DNA from: Desulfonatronospira sp. | GTDB lineage: Bacteria; Desulfobacterota; Desulfovibrionia; Desulfovibrionales; Desulfonatronovibrionaceae | Length of the DNA stretch: 5,951 bases | NCBI GenBank assembly: GCA_003563255.1 | Contig: PWSL01000190.1 | Coordinates: 1 to 5,951 of the forward strand | Direction: 5' to 3' | Shown here: positions 1 to 5,602 of the stretch, piece after piece | Layout: every line of letters starts with the position of its first letter | Position numbering within the stretch: position 1 is the stretch's first letter | Notes under the pieces: generated by a model | What the model was told of the DNA's origin: nothing | Databases searched by the model: none | What the model saw: only the letters and a program-made list of their open reading frames with translations | Translations under genes and position numbers: made by a program

Positions 1-11
1 CAATCTGCCTG

Positions 12-107
12 CCCGGTGAAATAGACGAAGTCTCAGCGCAGTTTATCCCGTGAAACAGTCCCTTGGGACTCCCCAAAGGGGGTTTCACTGGGACGGATTT
101 CACTGGG
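12..107. repeat. Nested multi-branched inverted repeat (REP/MITE-like or structured RNA)
   Basis: The outer arms CCCGGTGAAAT (12-22) and ATTTCACTGGG (97-107) pair over 11 positions with one G-T wobble. Just inside lies a small hairpin, AGAC-gaa-GTCT (23-33). A second stem follows, CCCGTGAAAC (47-56) with GTTTCACTGGG (82-92), with a single bulged T at 89. This second stem encloses two hairpins with no spare bases: AGTCCC-tt-GGGACT (57-70) and CCCC-aaa-GGGG (71-81). The right arm TTTCACTGGG occurs twice, at 83-92 and 98-107, so the arms could swap partners. There is no coding sequence here. It may be an extragenic palindromic element, the end of a mobile element, or a structured RNA. The pairing is read directly; the role is unknown. 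Confidence 0.75.
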
Positions 108-111
108 TGTG

Positions 112-146
112 ATCTGCCTGCGTAAAATTTCTTCCATTTTACTGGG
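112..146. repeat. Second, shorter copy of the ATCTGCCTGC stem repeat
   Basis: ATCTGCCTGC at 112-121 is an exact 10-base copy of positions 3-12. It is followed by a hairpin, GTAAAAT (122-128) with ATTTTAC (136-142), and then TGGG. In the first copy the equivalent stem is GTGAAAT/ATTTCAC, also followed by TGGG. The two copies differ by G to A on one arm and C to T on the other, so pairing is preserved. A further TTTACTGGG lies at 167-175 without a clear partner arm. Confidence 0.65.
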
Positions 147-177
147 GTGGGCTAAAAGCTCTTTTCTTTACTGGGTT

Positions 178-192
178 GCGGGCACAGCCCGC
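178..192. repeat. Short GC-rich hairpin
   Basis: GCGGGC (178-183) and GCCCGC (187-192) form a perfect 6-bp stem around a three-base loop. The following TTATATAAAAT is only loosely T-rich, so a transcription terminator is possible but not convincing. It closes the palindrome-rich segment at the left edge of the window. Positions 193-296 hold nothing recognisable. Confidence 0.45.
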
Positions 193-296
193 GTTATATA
201 AAATAGGCTCTGCCATCGACTGCCAGGGACGCGTAAACACCCTCCCCTTTTCTTTTTCATTTCGGGGTAACAGGCCCTGGCTTTGCTTTGCCAAAC

Positions 297-328
297 AAAA
301 GGGGCCGGATGAGATCCGGCCCCTTTTT
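297..328. terminator. Strong bidirectional Rho-independent terminator
   Basis: GGGGCCGGAT (301-310) and ATCCGGCCCC (314-323) form a perfect 10-bp stem around the loop GAG. It is flanked by AAAA (297-300) and TTTTT (324-328), so both strands carry a GC-rich hairpin followed by a U-rich tract. On the minus strand it begins 14 bases after the stop of an open stretch at 342-422, the usual place for a gene-end terminator. No intact gene in the window uses it, apart from insulating the toxin-antitoxin locus from transcription coming from the left. Confidence 0.85.
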
Positions 329-341
329 ACATGATAGATGT

Positions 342-422
342 TTAAACAAGCGGTCTGCTGTTCTTGAACCCCCTGGCAAAGGCCTCCTTGCGGGTGAAGC
401 GTCTGGGTCGGGAGCCTGTCGT
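342..422 (-). pseudogene. Possible 3' remnant of a lost minus-strand gene
   Basis: Reading the minus strand from 422 to 342 gives 26 codons and a TAA stop. The peptide ends FTRKEAFARGFKNSRPLV. The reading frame is closed upstream by a TGA at 425-423. The stretch is GC-rich while the DNA from about 425 to 690 is clearly AT-rich, so a composition break coincides with the loss of frame. Together with the terminator immediately downstream, this suggests the tail of a gene whose body was removed by a deletion or insertion. I do not recognise the protein family. The call rests on context and could be chance. Confidence 0.3.
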
Positions 423-685
423 TCATAACCCATTCAAAAAATATGTCGCACTTAGCAATCAGGCCTGGTCAACCTTGAGAATATTTCACGAAACGGGAAA
501 ATTAATACCAAAACAACCAACCTCTCGCTTACTTCAGCCCTCTTTTAAAAACTGTTATGAGAATGCAGGTGAAGCTAAAAAAATGGCAAAAAGTGGTCTT
601 GTCACAGGGTCATCCATATTTCTCCCTGGTTCCATATGTCCAGGTTTTAGACTTGATGTAACTACATCTGTAGTAATAATTATTA
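423..685. other. AT-rich intergenic region without a convincing gene
   Basis: This stretch separates the presumed gene remnant from the toxin-antitoxin locus. It has short open frames on the plus strand, for example a 34-codon ATG frame at 557-661 and a TTG-started frame running through most of the region. None has a good ribosome-binding site, a recognisable motif or a family-like sequence. It is more AT-rich than its surroundings, consistent with recently inserted or decaying DNA. The last 35 bases hold the palindromes listed separately. Confidence 0.5.
653..685 (+). promoter_or_regulatory. Candidate brnTA promoter/operator with overlapping palindromes
   Basis: Three dyads lie directly before the brnT ATG: GATGTA-ac-TACATC (655-668), ACTACA-tc-TGTAGT (661-674, overlapping the first) and the perfect palindrome TAATAATTATTA (674-685). 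TTGATG (653-658) could act as a -35 element, with TAATAA (674-679) or TAATTA (677-682) as a -10 element, though the spacings of 15 and 18 are not ideal. BrnA-type antitoxins with a ribbon-helix-helix domain are known to repress their own operons by binding such dyads. The assignment here is inferred from position and symmetry. Confidence 0.4.
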
Positions 686-969
686 ATGCAGTTTGACTGG
701 GACAAAAAAAACGTGACAGCAATCTGGAGAAGCACGGTATAGATTTTCATGATGCGCCAGCTTTTTTTGAGTCTGATCTGTTATGTTTTGAGTCTGATCG
801 ACAGGATTACGTGGAAAAGATGTTAGTAGCTTTTGGTCAGCTTGCTGGGCGTTTGATTGTTACGGCTTATACCCTGCGCAATGAAAGCATCCGTATTTTA
901 TCCATGCACAAAGCCAGTGACAGGGAAAGGAGGCTTTATGAACAATACATCAAAGACAGATTGGGATAG
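686..969 (+). pseudogene. brnT: BrnT-family toxin, frame broken at a poly-A run
   Basis: BrnT is a RelE-fold ribonuclease toxin that inhibits translation. The ATG at 686 opens MQFDWDKK, the typical start of this family. The frame then fails at a run of eight A (704-711) and stops at 740-742 after 18 codons. Reading on in the next frame from 712 gives RDSNLEKHGIDFHDA and continues to a TAG at 967-969, ending in a family-like segment (IRILSMHKASDRERRLYEQY). One extra A would give a complete 94-residue toxin with the characteristic first motif joined correctly. The body has no other stop, which argues for recent breakage, RNA-polymerase slippage on the A run, or a sequencing error. There is no Shine-Dalgarno sequence before the ATG. 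The 3' end overlaps brnA by 32 bases. Confidence 0.85.
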
Positions 970-1222
970 GGTGGATGCCAGGCCTGATCATGAATTTGCC
1001 AGGGATGCCATAGCTGACCCTGATAATCCGCCCATAGACGAGGAGTTTTTGAGCAGGGCCAGACAGGTGCAGCCCCCTCAACCCAAGCGGCAAGTGACTT
1101 TGCAGCTCGACAGCGATGTTCTGGAGTGGTTCAAGCAACAGGGCAAAGGATATCAGACCATGATTAACGCAGTTCTCCGGGCCTACAAGGATGTCCAGGA
1201 AAAGGAGCAGCAGACTCAGTAA
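938..1222 (+). CDS. brnA: BrnA-family antitoxin
   Basis: This 94-residue protein is the expected partner of BrnT; it binds and neutralises the toxin and represses the operon. The N-terminal half (residues 1-45) is acidic and proline-rich, as is usual for the toxin-binding part. Residues 50-86 form the BrnA ribbon-helix-helix region: a beta strand (KRQVTLQL), a first helix (DSDVLEWFKQQG) and a second helix beginning after GYQTMIN. The start at 938 is chosen because AAAGGAGG (926-933) lies four bases before it. A longer in-frame ATG at 857 lies inside brnT and would add 27 unrelated residues. The gene starts inside the 3' end of brnT, as is normal for this operon. It is intact although the toxin frame is broken. 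Its own strong ribosome-binding site means it can be translated independently. Confidence 0.93.
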   Translation: MNNTSKTDWDRVDARPDHEFARDAIADPDNPPIDEEFLSRARQVQPPQPKRQVTLQLDSDVLEWFKQQGKGYQTMINAVLRAYKDVQEKEQQTQ

Positions 1223-1239
1223 TTGATCGAGAGTCAGTC

Positions 1240-1255
1240 ACGCCCTGGAGGGTGT
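1240..1255 (+). terminator. Weak hairpin downstream of brnA
   Basis: ACGCCCT (1240-1246) and AGGGTGT (1249-1255) form a 7-bp stem with one G-T pair and a two-base loop, 17 bases after the brnA stop. A second small dyad with CAGGC/GCCTG character follows at about 1264-1275, and then CTCTTTATTC. There is no proper T tract directly after either stem, so termination of the brnTA transcript here is possible but weakly supported. Confidence 0.25.
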
Positions 1256-1310
1256 CTTGCCTGACAGGCTGCCTGGGCTCTTTATTCTTCAAAAGCTGTG
1301 TGTGTAAAGC

Positions 1311-1369
1311 ACCTGCCTGCCCGCTAAAATTCCGCACGCAAGGGGGTGACAGGCGGGCGGCTTTGCCGC
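1311..1369. repeat. Third partial copy of the CTGCCTGCCCG repeat plus hairpins
   Basis: ACCTGCCTGCCCGCTAAAAT (1311-1330) matches positions 3-22 (ATCTGCCTGCCCGGTGAAAT) at 17 of 20 bases. GCCCGC (1319-1324) can pair with GCGGGC (1353-1358). The hairpin GCGGC-ttt-GCCGC lies at 1357-1369. The right arm ending in ACTGGG, seen in the first two copies, is not visible here, so this copy looks truncated or diverged. The rest of 1223-1540 holds short dyads (for example CGCCT 1386-1390 with AGGCG 1401-1405) but no recognisable gene. Confidence 0.45.
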
Positions 1370-1540
1370 GCATGGTTTGGGAGCACGCCTGGTTTTCTTT
1401 AGGCGGTGATAACTGACACCCTACTGAATGGTTACCCAGAAACGACCCGGCTGCTACTGATAGTTTGATAAATCCCCTGCATTTCAGGCAGACCATTCAT
1501 TCATGACTGGAACTGGTACAGGGCATTGGCACCAGTCCAT

Positions 1541-1570
1541 AAAAAAAGAGGCGCCCGGGGGACGCCTCTT
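1541..1570 (-). terminator. Rho-independent terminator of the molybdoenzyme operon
   Basis: On the minus strand AAGAGGCG (1570-1563) pairs with CGCCTCTT (1553-1546) around a nine-base C/G-rich loop and runs directly into a tract of seven T (1547-1541). It begins 64 bases after the stop codon of the iron-sulfur subunit. It marks the end of the three-gene operon and shows that no further subunit gene follows in the same transcript. Another dyad, ACTGGT (1512-1517) with ACCAGT (1531-1536), lies just beyond it. Confidence 0.88.
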
Positions 1571-1634
1571 GATGAAACCAGGCTCAGGCATTTGGGTGCT
1601 GAACCTCTATGTTGTATGGACTGAATTGCTGGAC

Positions 1635-2393
1635 TTAACCTTTCTGCAGATCACCTTTCTTATCGGCCCTTTGTACTTCCTGGGTCCTCTGCCAGAAGCG
1701 GTGCAGCCCGGCCCCTCCCAGGGCGGCTACGGCAAAAGCTCCGCCTGCAGGTAGTTCAAAGCTCTTTCTGGCCTCGATGTAGCCTTCCGGGGGCAGGCGG
1801 TAGATATGGGGGTCGATGTCGATTACGTAGAACACTGCAGTATCCCTGGTGCCCCACAGATAGGCCATAGACTTTCCCCTTCTCTGCAAGTCCGATACCC
1901 GGGCATTGCCTTTCTCCAACAATTCTTCCCTGTTGCCGAAGGTTATGGCCCCCACCGGGCAGGCATCGGCGCAGTAAGGGATATGCCCGGCCATAACCCG
2001 TTCCGCACAGAAGGTGCACTTGATGGCTACATGTTTTTCATCATCCATCATGGGCGCCTCATTGGGGCATACCTGGATACAGCCATGGCAGCCCACGCAT
2101 TCCTCCAGGTCAGTAACCACCATTCCTCCTTCCTCGCCTTCCACGTAGCTGATGGCTTCAGTAGGGCAAATGTCGATACAGGGTGCGTTTTCAATACAGT
2201 GCATGCACATGAACTTACGGAACCGGCTGATGGTATAAGGATACCCCCTGGATTCATGCTGCTCTATTCGGGTTCGCTTGGTTCCAAAAGAAGAGTCCTC
2301 GTAGATATTTTCGCAGGCCACGACACAGGCGTGGCAACCTATGCAGATGGTCTCGTCTATGAGCATGGCGTGTTTCATGATATTTCTTGGCAT
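1635..2393 (-). CDS. Four-cluster [4Fe-4S] ferredoxin-type subunit of a molybdopterin oxidoreductase
   Basis: This is the electron-transfer subunit of a DMSO-reductase-superfamily complex (the PsrB/PhsB/DmsB/ArrB type), 252 residues long. Sixteen cysteines fall into the four classical groups: C17/20/23/27, C63/66/72/76, C99/102/105/109 and C126/129/141/145, three of them ending in C-P. This predicts four [4Fe-4S] clusters forming a wire to the catalytic subunit. There is no signal peptide, as expected for a partner co-exported with a Tat substrate. Residues about 216-231 (AGGAFAVAALGGAGLH) are hydrophobic and followed by a charged tail, resembling a short C-terminal membrane anchor such as that in formate dehydrogenase beta subunits, though shorter than a full transmembrane helix. 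The start at 2393 is preferred because GGAGG (2408-2404) lies ten bases upstream; the alternative ATG at 2378 would be too far from it. The gene lies 20 bases after the catalytic subunit and is last in the operon. Substrate and electron partner are not evident. Confidence 0.95.
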   Translation of the reverse strand: MPRNIMKHAMLIDETICIGCHACVVACENIYEDSSFGTKRTRIEQHESRGYPYTISRFRKFMCMHCIENAPCIDICPTEAISYVEGEEGGMVVTDLEECVGCHGCIQVCPNEAPMMDDEKHVAIKCTFCAERVMAGHIPYCADACPVGAITFGNREELLEKGNARVSDLQRRGKSMAYLWGTRDTAVFYVIDIDPHIYRLPPEGYIEARKSFELPAGGAFAVAALGGAGLHRFWQRTQEVQRADKKGDLQKG

Positions 2394-2413
2394 AATTTTT
2401 TATCCTCCGTGGA

Positions 2414-4687
2414 TTAAGCTTTGTACACCCGGACACAGAAGTCATTCATGGCTGAGCCGGCACCAGGATCTTTGATCTCCAGCATCTCCTGGATATTTAT
2501 CCTGGGGATTAAATCACCCTCGTTGGCCCCGCGCTGATAAGCCAGGCTCAGCTTCTGTGACCAGTGGCCGAAGCCGTGTTCTACGCAGACGCAGTCCGGA
2601 CGGATGCCGTTGGTCAGGTGGGCCTTGAGCTTGATCTTGCCGGCTCTGGATTCCACGTACAGTTCCTGCCCGTGGCTTATGCCCATGTCGTGAGCCTTGT
2701 CGGTATTCATGATGACAAAGTTCTCCGGGTATTCCTGGAGCATGAGGTAATTGTTCTGGGTCTGAGACATCTTGTGCATCCCTGGCCGACTTATGATCAT
2801 GTAAAAAGGATAGTCATCGCTGGGCATTTCCCTCTTGGGCTGCCAGTAAGGCAGGGGATCATACCCGGCCTCCTTGAGCTTGTTGGAATACAGTTCAATT
2901 TTGCCGCTGTCCGTAGGCCAGGAAGTCCTGGGAGTAAAGGGTTTTTCATCACTCCAGAGACCGTTGGGACTGTTTGTAAGTTCTTCCCAGGAAGAGCCAA
3001 CGCTTTTTAGTTGTTCATCCCTCAACCTGCCGCCGCTGACATTGGCAAAATAATGCCCCAGCCCCATCTCTTGGGCTATGCCTTCAATTATGCCTCCATA
3101 CCCCTTGGTGTCGTGCAGAGGCTCTATGATGGGCTCGCGCAGAGCTATCTGAGGATACATGGCGAAGTAGGATCTATTCCCCATGCCCCAGGTTTCCAGG
3201 AAATAGGACTCAGGAAAGACCACGTCTGCCATCTGGACCATCTCGCTGGGCCAGATATCAATCACTGCCAGAAAGTCCAGCTTTTTCAGGGCCTCGGTGG
3301 ATTTTACGGCATCCGGAAAAGCCAGGACATTGTGCTTGCGCACCAGGGCCGCTTTCAGGGGGTAGGGCTTTTCGGTAAGAATAGCATCGGTCACTGTTGA
3401 GAAATCACCGCGCCTGGTGGGTCCGATTATGGGATGTTTCTCAAAGCCGTCAATGCGGTCCGTGCGCATGGAGGGCATGTCCGGCGCAGGGAAAAGACTG
3501 TTGAAAGATACGTCAAAGCTTGGGGTCCTTCCGATGATCTGCCCGCCTTCCCGGTCCATGCTGCCCACCAGGGAATTGAGAATCAGGATGGTAAAAGCCG
3601 CCCGCCAGGAGTTGACATGATTGGGTCCGCCGGCGTCCCGTTTATGATTGGGGATCAAGGCCGGTTTATTAGTGGCGAACTCTCTGGATATGCGGTAGAT
3701 GGTCCCTGCAGGTACATCGGTCTTGTCCTCGGCCCACGAGGGAGTATATTCCTTGACCGCTTCTCTTAGTTCTTCAATGCCCTGAGTATAATTATTGACG
3801 AATTCATGATCGTACAGGTCCTCGTCCAGAATTACATTGATCATGGCCAGCATGAAGGCCAGGTCAGTGCCGGGCTTTATGGGAACCCATTCGTTTGCCA
3901 GGGTGGCGGTCACTGTAAGCTTGGGATCCACAACCACGGATTTAGCACCTTTCTGCAGGGCCTGGACATAGTCTCTGGCGGACATGTTTTTGGCCTTGGA
4001 GGGCATGTCCCATCCAAAAGACAGTAGATAATTAGAATTGGCCACATCCAGCATGAACGGTCTGTTTCCGGTGCCCACGCAAGCCCGCCATATGGCTGTA
4101 TACGTGGTGAAGCATGTGCTGTGGTGCTGGATATGGTTGGGAGTGCCTATGGCTTCGCGCAGGCGATTCATCCAGGGATGCCCTCTGGAGAAAAAAGCGA
4201 TGGATTCCGGTCCATGATTCTCCCTGGCTTTATTAAATTCATCGGCAGTAAGCTTATAAGCTTCTTCCCAGGAGATCTTGGTCCAGCCCGGATCCACTCC
4301 GGGGCCTTTTTCAGGATTGGTCCTCTTCATGGGGTATTTAAGCCGGTCGGGATCATAAAGATCCTTTAGAGCTGCGTATCCCTTGACGCATAATTTGCCC
4401 TGGGCTACCTGATCGTCCGGATTGCCCTTTAGCTGCACAGCCCGGCCGTTGTCGTCAATCTCTGCGACCATGGCACAGTTGGCACTACAGATGCCGCAAA
4501 AACTGAACTTCTGGGTTACATCAGAGTCAAGGGGTTCTACTGCGGTTGTTCTGGGCTCCTCTTTTGGAGTGCAGCCAGCCAAGGCAAAGCTGCCGGCTGC
4601 ACCCGCCGCCACCGCTGCCGAAGAGGCCTTGAGAAAAGACCTTCGGGTCAGGTTTTTAGGGGTTTTGGAATTTTGATCACTGGTCAT
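2414..4687 (-). CDS. Tat-exported molybdopterin oxidoreductase catalytic subunit (PsrA/PhsA/ArrA-like)
   Basis: This 757-residue protein is the active-site subunit of a respiratory molybdoenzyme carrying a bis(pyranopterin) cofactor. Residues 14-20 (TRRSFLK) are a twin-arginine export motif. The hydrophobic stretch that follows ends in LAGC with C39, a lipobox, so it may be a Tat-exported lipoprotein. C64-x2-C67-x3-C71-x28-C100 bind the proximal [4Fe-4S] cluster. HHSTCF (188-193) places C192 where the molybdenum ligand sits in this superfamily. The C-terminal pterin-binding domain (about 625-757) shows SRPGMHKMSQTQNN, HGFGHWS and the closing VRVYKA, which resemble the polysulfide/thiosulfate reductase branch. 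SRGHPW (167-172) lies where arsenate reductases have substrate-contact residues but is not their usual motif, so the substrate is open. The start at 4687 is chosen over an in-frame ATG at 4828 because AAGGAGG (4700-4694) precedes it by six bases and the Tat signal then begins the protein. The longer version would overlap the upstream gene by 124 bases. Confidence 0.96.
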   Translation of the reverse strand: MTSDQNSKTPKNLTRRSFLKASSAAVAAGAAGSFALAGCTPKEEPRTTAVEPLDSDVTQKFSFCGICSANCAMVAEIDDNGRAVQLKGNPDDQVAQGKLCVKGYAALKDLYDPDRLKYPMKRTNPEKGPGVDPGWTKISWEEAYKLTADEFNKARENHGPESIAFFSRGHPWMNRLREAIGTPNHIQHHSTCFTTYTAIWRACVGTGNRPFMLDVANSNYLLSFGWDMPSKAKNMSARDYVQALQKGAKSVVVDPKLTVTATLANEWVPIKPGTDLAFMLAMINVILDEDLYDHEFVNNYTQGIEELREAVKEYTPSWAEDKTDVPAGTIYRISREFATNKPALIPNHKRDAGGPNHVNSWRAAFTILILNSLVGSMDREGGQIIGRTPSFDVSFNSLFPAPDMPSMRTDRIDGFEKHPIIGPTRRGDFSTVTDAILTEKPYPLKAALVRKHNVLAFPDAVKSTEALKKLDFLAVIDIWPSEMVQMADVVFPESYFLETWGMGNRSYFAMYPQIALREPIIEPLHDTKGYGGIIEGIAQEMGLGHYFANVSGGRLRDEQLKSVGSSWEELTNSPNGLWSDEKPFTPRTSWPTDSGKIELYSNKLKEAGYDPLPYWQPKREMPSDDYPFYMIISRPGMHKMSQTQNNYLMLQEYPENFVIMNTDKAHDMGISHGQELYVESRAGKIKLKAHLTNGIRPDCVCVEHGFGHWSQKLSLAYQRGANEGDLIPRINIQEMLEIKDPGAGSAMNDFCVRVYKA

Positions 4688-4693
4688 AACCAA

Positions 4694-4700
4694 CCTCCTT
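4694..4700 (-). promoter_or_regulatory. Ribosome-binding site that sets the oxidoreductase start
   Basis: AAGGAGG on the minus strand at 4700-4694 lies six bases before the ATG at 4687, in the 17-base gap after the chaperone stop. It decides the start against a longer open frame that runs back into the chaperone gene. Confidence 0.85.
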
Positions 4701-4704
4701 GTTG

Positions 4705-5406
4705 CTATAAGGCTTCCTGTAAAGCCCGGTGGTCCAATACCACCCAGCTCTGGGTCATCCGGGCCACTAAACCGTAAAATCCTGTGAAAGGCCGAGCAGT
4801 CATATCCCGGCATAATCTGGGGACCCACTGCAAAACATGCTGTTCCAGAAATTTTGCCTGGCCTGCAAGCAGATCCAGTTCGCCTTCTTCCAGCTCGTCA
4901 TCAGCACTCATATAAGCCAGATGAGCCATAAACCCCAGCTCAACAGCTATATGGTCCTCGGTCAGCTCTTCAACCGAACCTTTTTCCAAGCCATATTCCA
5001 GGTAGAAATTCTTAACCTCCACCCAGGGTTTGTCCATGAGCCTTTTCTTTTTGCCCATGTATACCGATTCATAAGCATGCACTCCTTCTGGATGCAGGAA
5101 AAGAGCGGTAAACTGCTTGCGCAGAGGCAGAAAATCTCTTTCATGCTCCTGCAGGGTCAAAATGATTTGCTGCATAGAATTCGAGACTGATTTTGCTTCA
5201 GAAACAGGACTTGATTGCAGAAAATTCAAGACCTTTTCCTGAGAAGTCTGAAAAAGACTTAACAACTCAGAGTCGGGTACATCCCGATAGGCTGAGGAGA
5301 TAAGAGAATAGATAAGGCCCCTGGTCTCATGCTGCAGATGTGCTTTAGAAGCAGCAGCCGAAGCGTGGGTCTGTTCTTGAGGGGGGTGTGGAGTGGATGG
5401 ATACAT
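4705..5406 (-). CDS. TorD/DmsD-family molybdoenzyme maturation chaperone
   Basis: This 233-residue, probably cytoplasmic protein belongs to the TorD family, whose members bind the Tat signal of a molybdoenzyme partner and keep it export-incompetent until the cofactor is inserted. Family features are YESVYMGKKKRLMDKPW (112-128), followed by a helix with FYLEYGL, and the signature DHIAVELGFM (151-160) with the helix FLEQHVLQWVPRLC (186-199). The first 25 or so residues are a polar, proline- and alanine-rich extension without motif. The length is normal for the family. The start at 5406 is supported by GAGGA (5415-5411) four bases before the ATG. It is the first gene of the operon, 17 bases ahead of the twin-arginine oxidoreductase, which is almost certainly its client. 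It is not close enough to a named member to give a gene symbol. Confidence 0.93.
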   Translation of the reverse strand: MYPSTPHPPQEQTHASAAASKAHLQHETRGLIYSLISSAYRDVPDSELLSLFQTSQEKVLNFLQSSPVSEAKSVSNSMQQIILTLQEHERDFLPLRKQFTALFLHPEGVHAYESVYMGKKKRLMDKPWVEVKNFYLEYGLEKGSVEELTEDHIAVELGFMAHLAYMSADDELEEGELDLLAGQAKFLEQHVLQWVPRLCRDMTARPFTGFYGLVARMTQSWVVLDHRALQEAL

Positions 5407-5445
5407 AAGGTCCTCAAATGAATGTTGAAAATTTTCGTATTAATT

Positions 5446-5487
5446 ATGATATCTATTTATTACTTTAATCATGTATCAGGACACATG
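5446..5487 (-). promoter_or_regulatory. Candidate operon promoter with an 18-bp dyad operator
   Basis: CATGTATC (5470-5477) and GACACATG (5480-5487) form an inverted repeat with seven of eight positions matching and a two-base centre. TATCAT on the minus strand (5451-5446) is a plausible -10 element about 40 bases before the chaperone start. No good -35 element stands at the right distance; the dyad occupies that position, centred roughly 40 bases before the expected transcription start. This is the layout of a promoter dependent on a class II activator. The regulator cannot be named: the dyad does not match the usual CRP, FNR or Rex sites. Confidence 0.35.
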
Positions 5488-5602
5488 TCTAATTAAAATT
5501 TTTTATGCGGCTATAAGCGAGGCAAATACAAAAAACAATCTGAAGCTCTAAATCAGACATCAATTTTTCATCGCACATGTTCAGGTCTCCTCTTAAACTG
5601 CC

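Noticed and set aside
47..92. Possible hammerhead-type ribozyme suggested by GTGAAAC
   Set aside because: The conserved CUGANGA core is absent and the junction geometry does not fit.
364..696. 110-codon plus-strand open frame starting with TTG
   Set aside because: It has no ribosome-binding site, the start codon is rare, no family motif is seen, and it runs across a composition break, a presumed gene remnant and the brnT promoter palindromes.
82..703. Similarity of GTTTCACTGGGAC (82-94) and GTTTGACTGGGAC (691-703)
   Set aside because: The second copy encodes the conserved FDWD of BrnT and no flanking similarity exists, so the match is best explained by chance.
1806..2417. 203-codon plus-strand open frame opposite the iron-sulfur subunit
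   Set aside because: It is antisense to a gene with sixteen correctly placed cysteines and has no family features of its own. The other open frames opposite the operon genes are rejected for the same reason.
4688..4828. 47-residue N-terminal extension of the oxidoreductase
   Set aside because: It would overlap the chaperone gene and bury the twin-arginine signal; the ATG at 4687 has an excellent ribosome-binding site.
5539..5557. TCTGA/TCAGA hairpin with a T-rich tail on the minus strand
   Set aside because: The stem is only five weak pairs and no gene ends before it, so a terminator is not supported.
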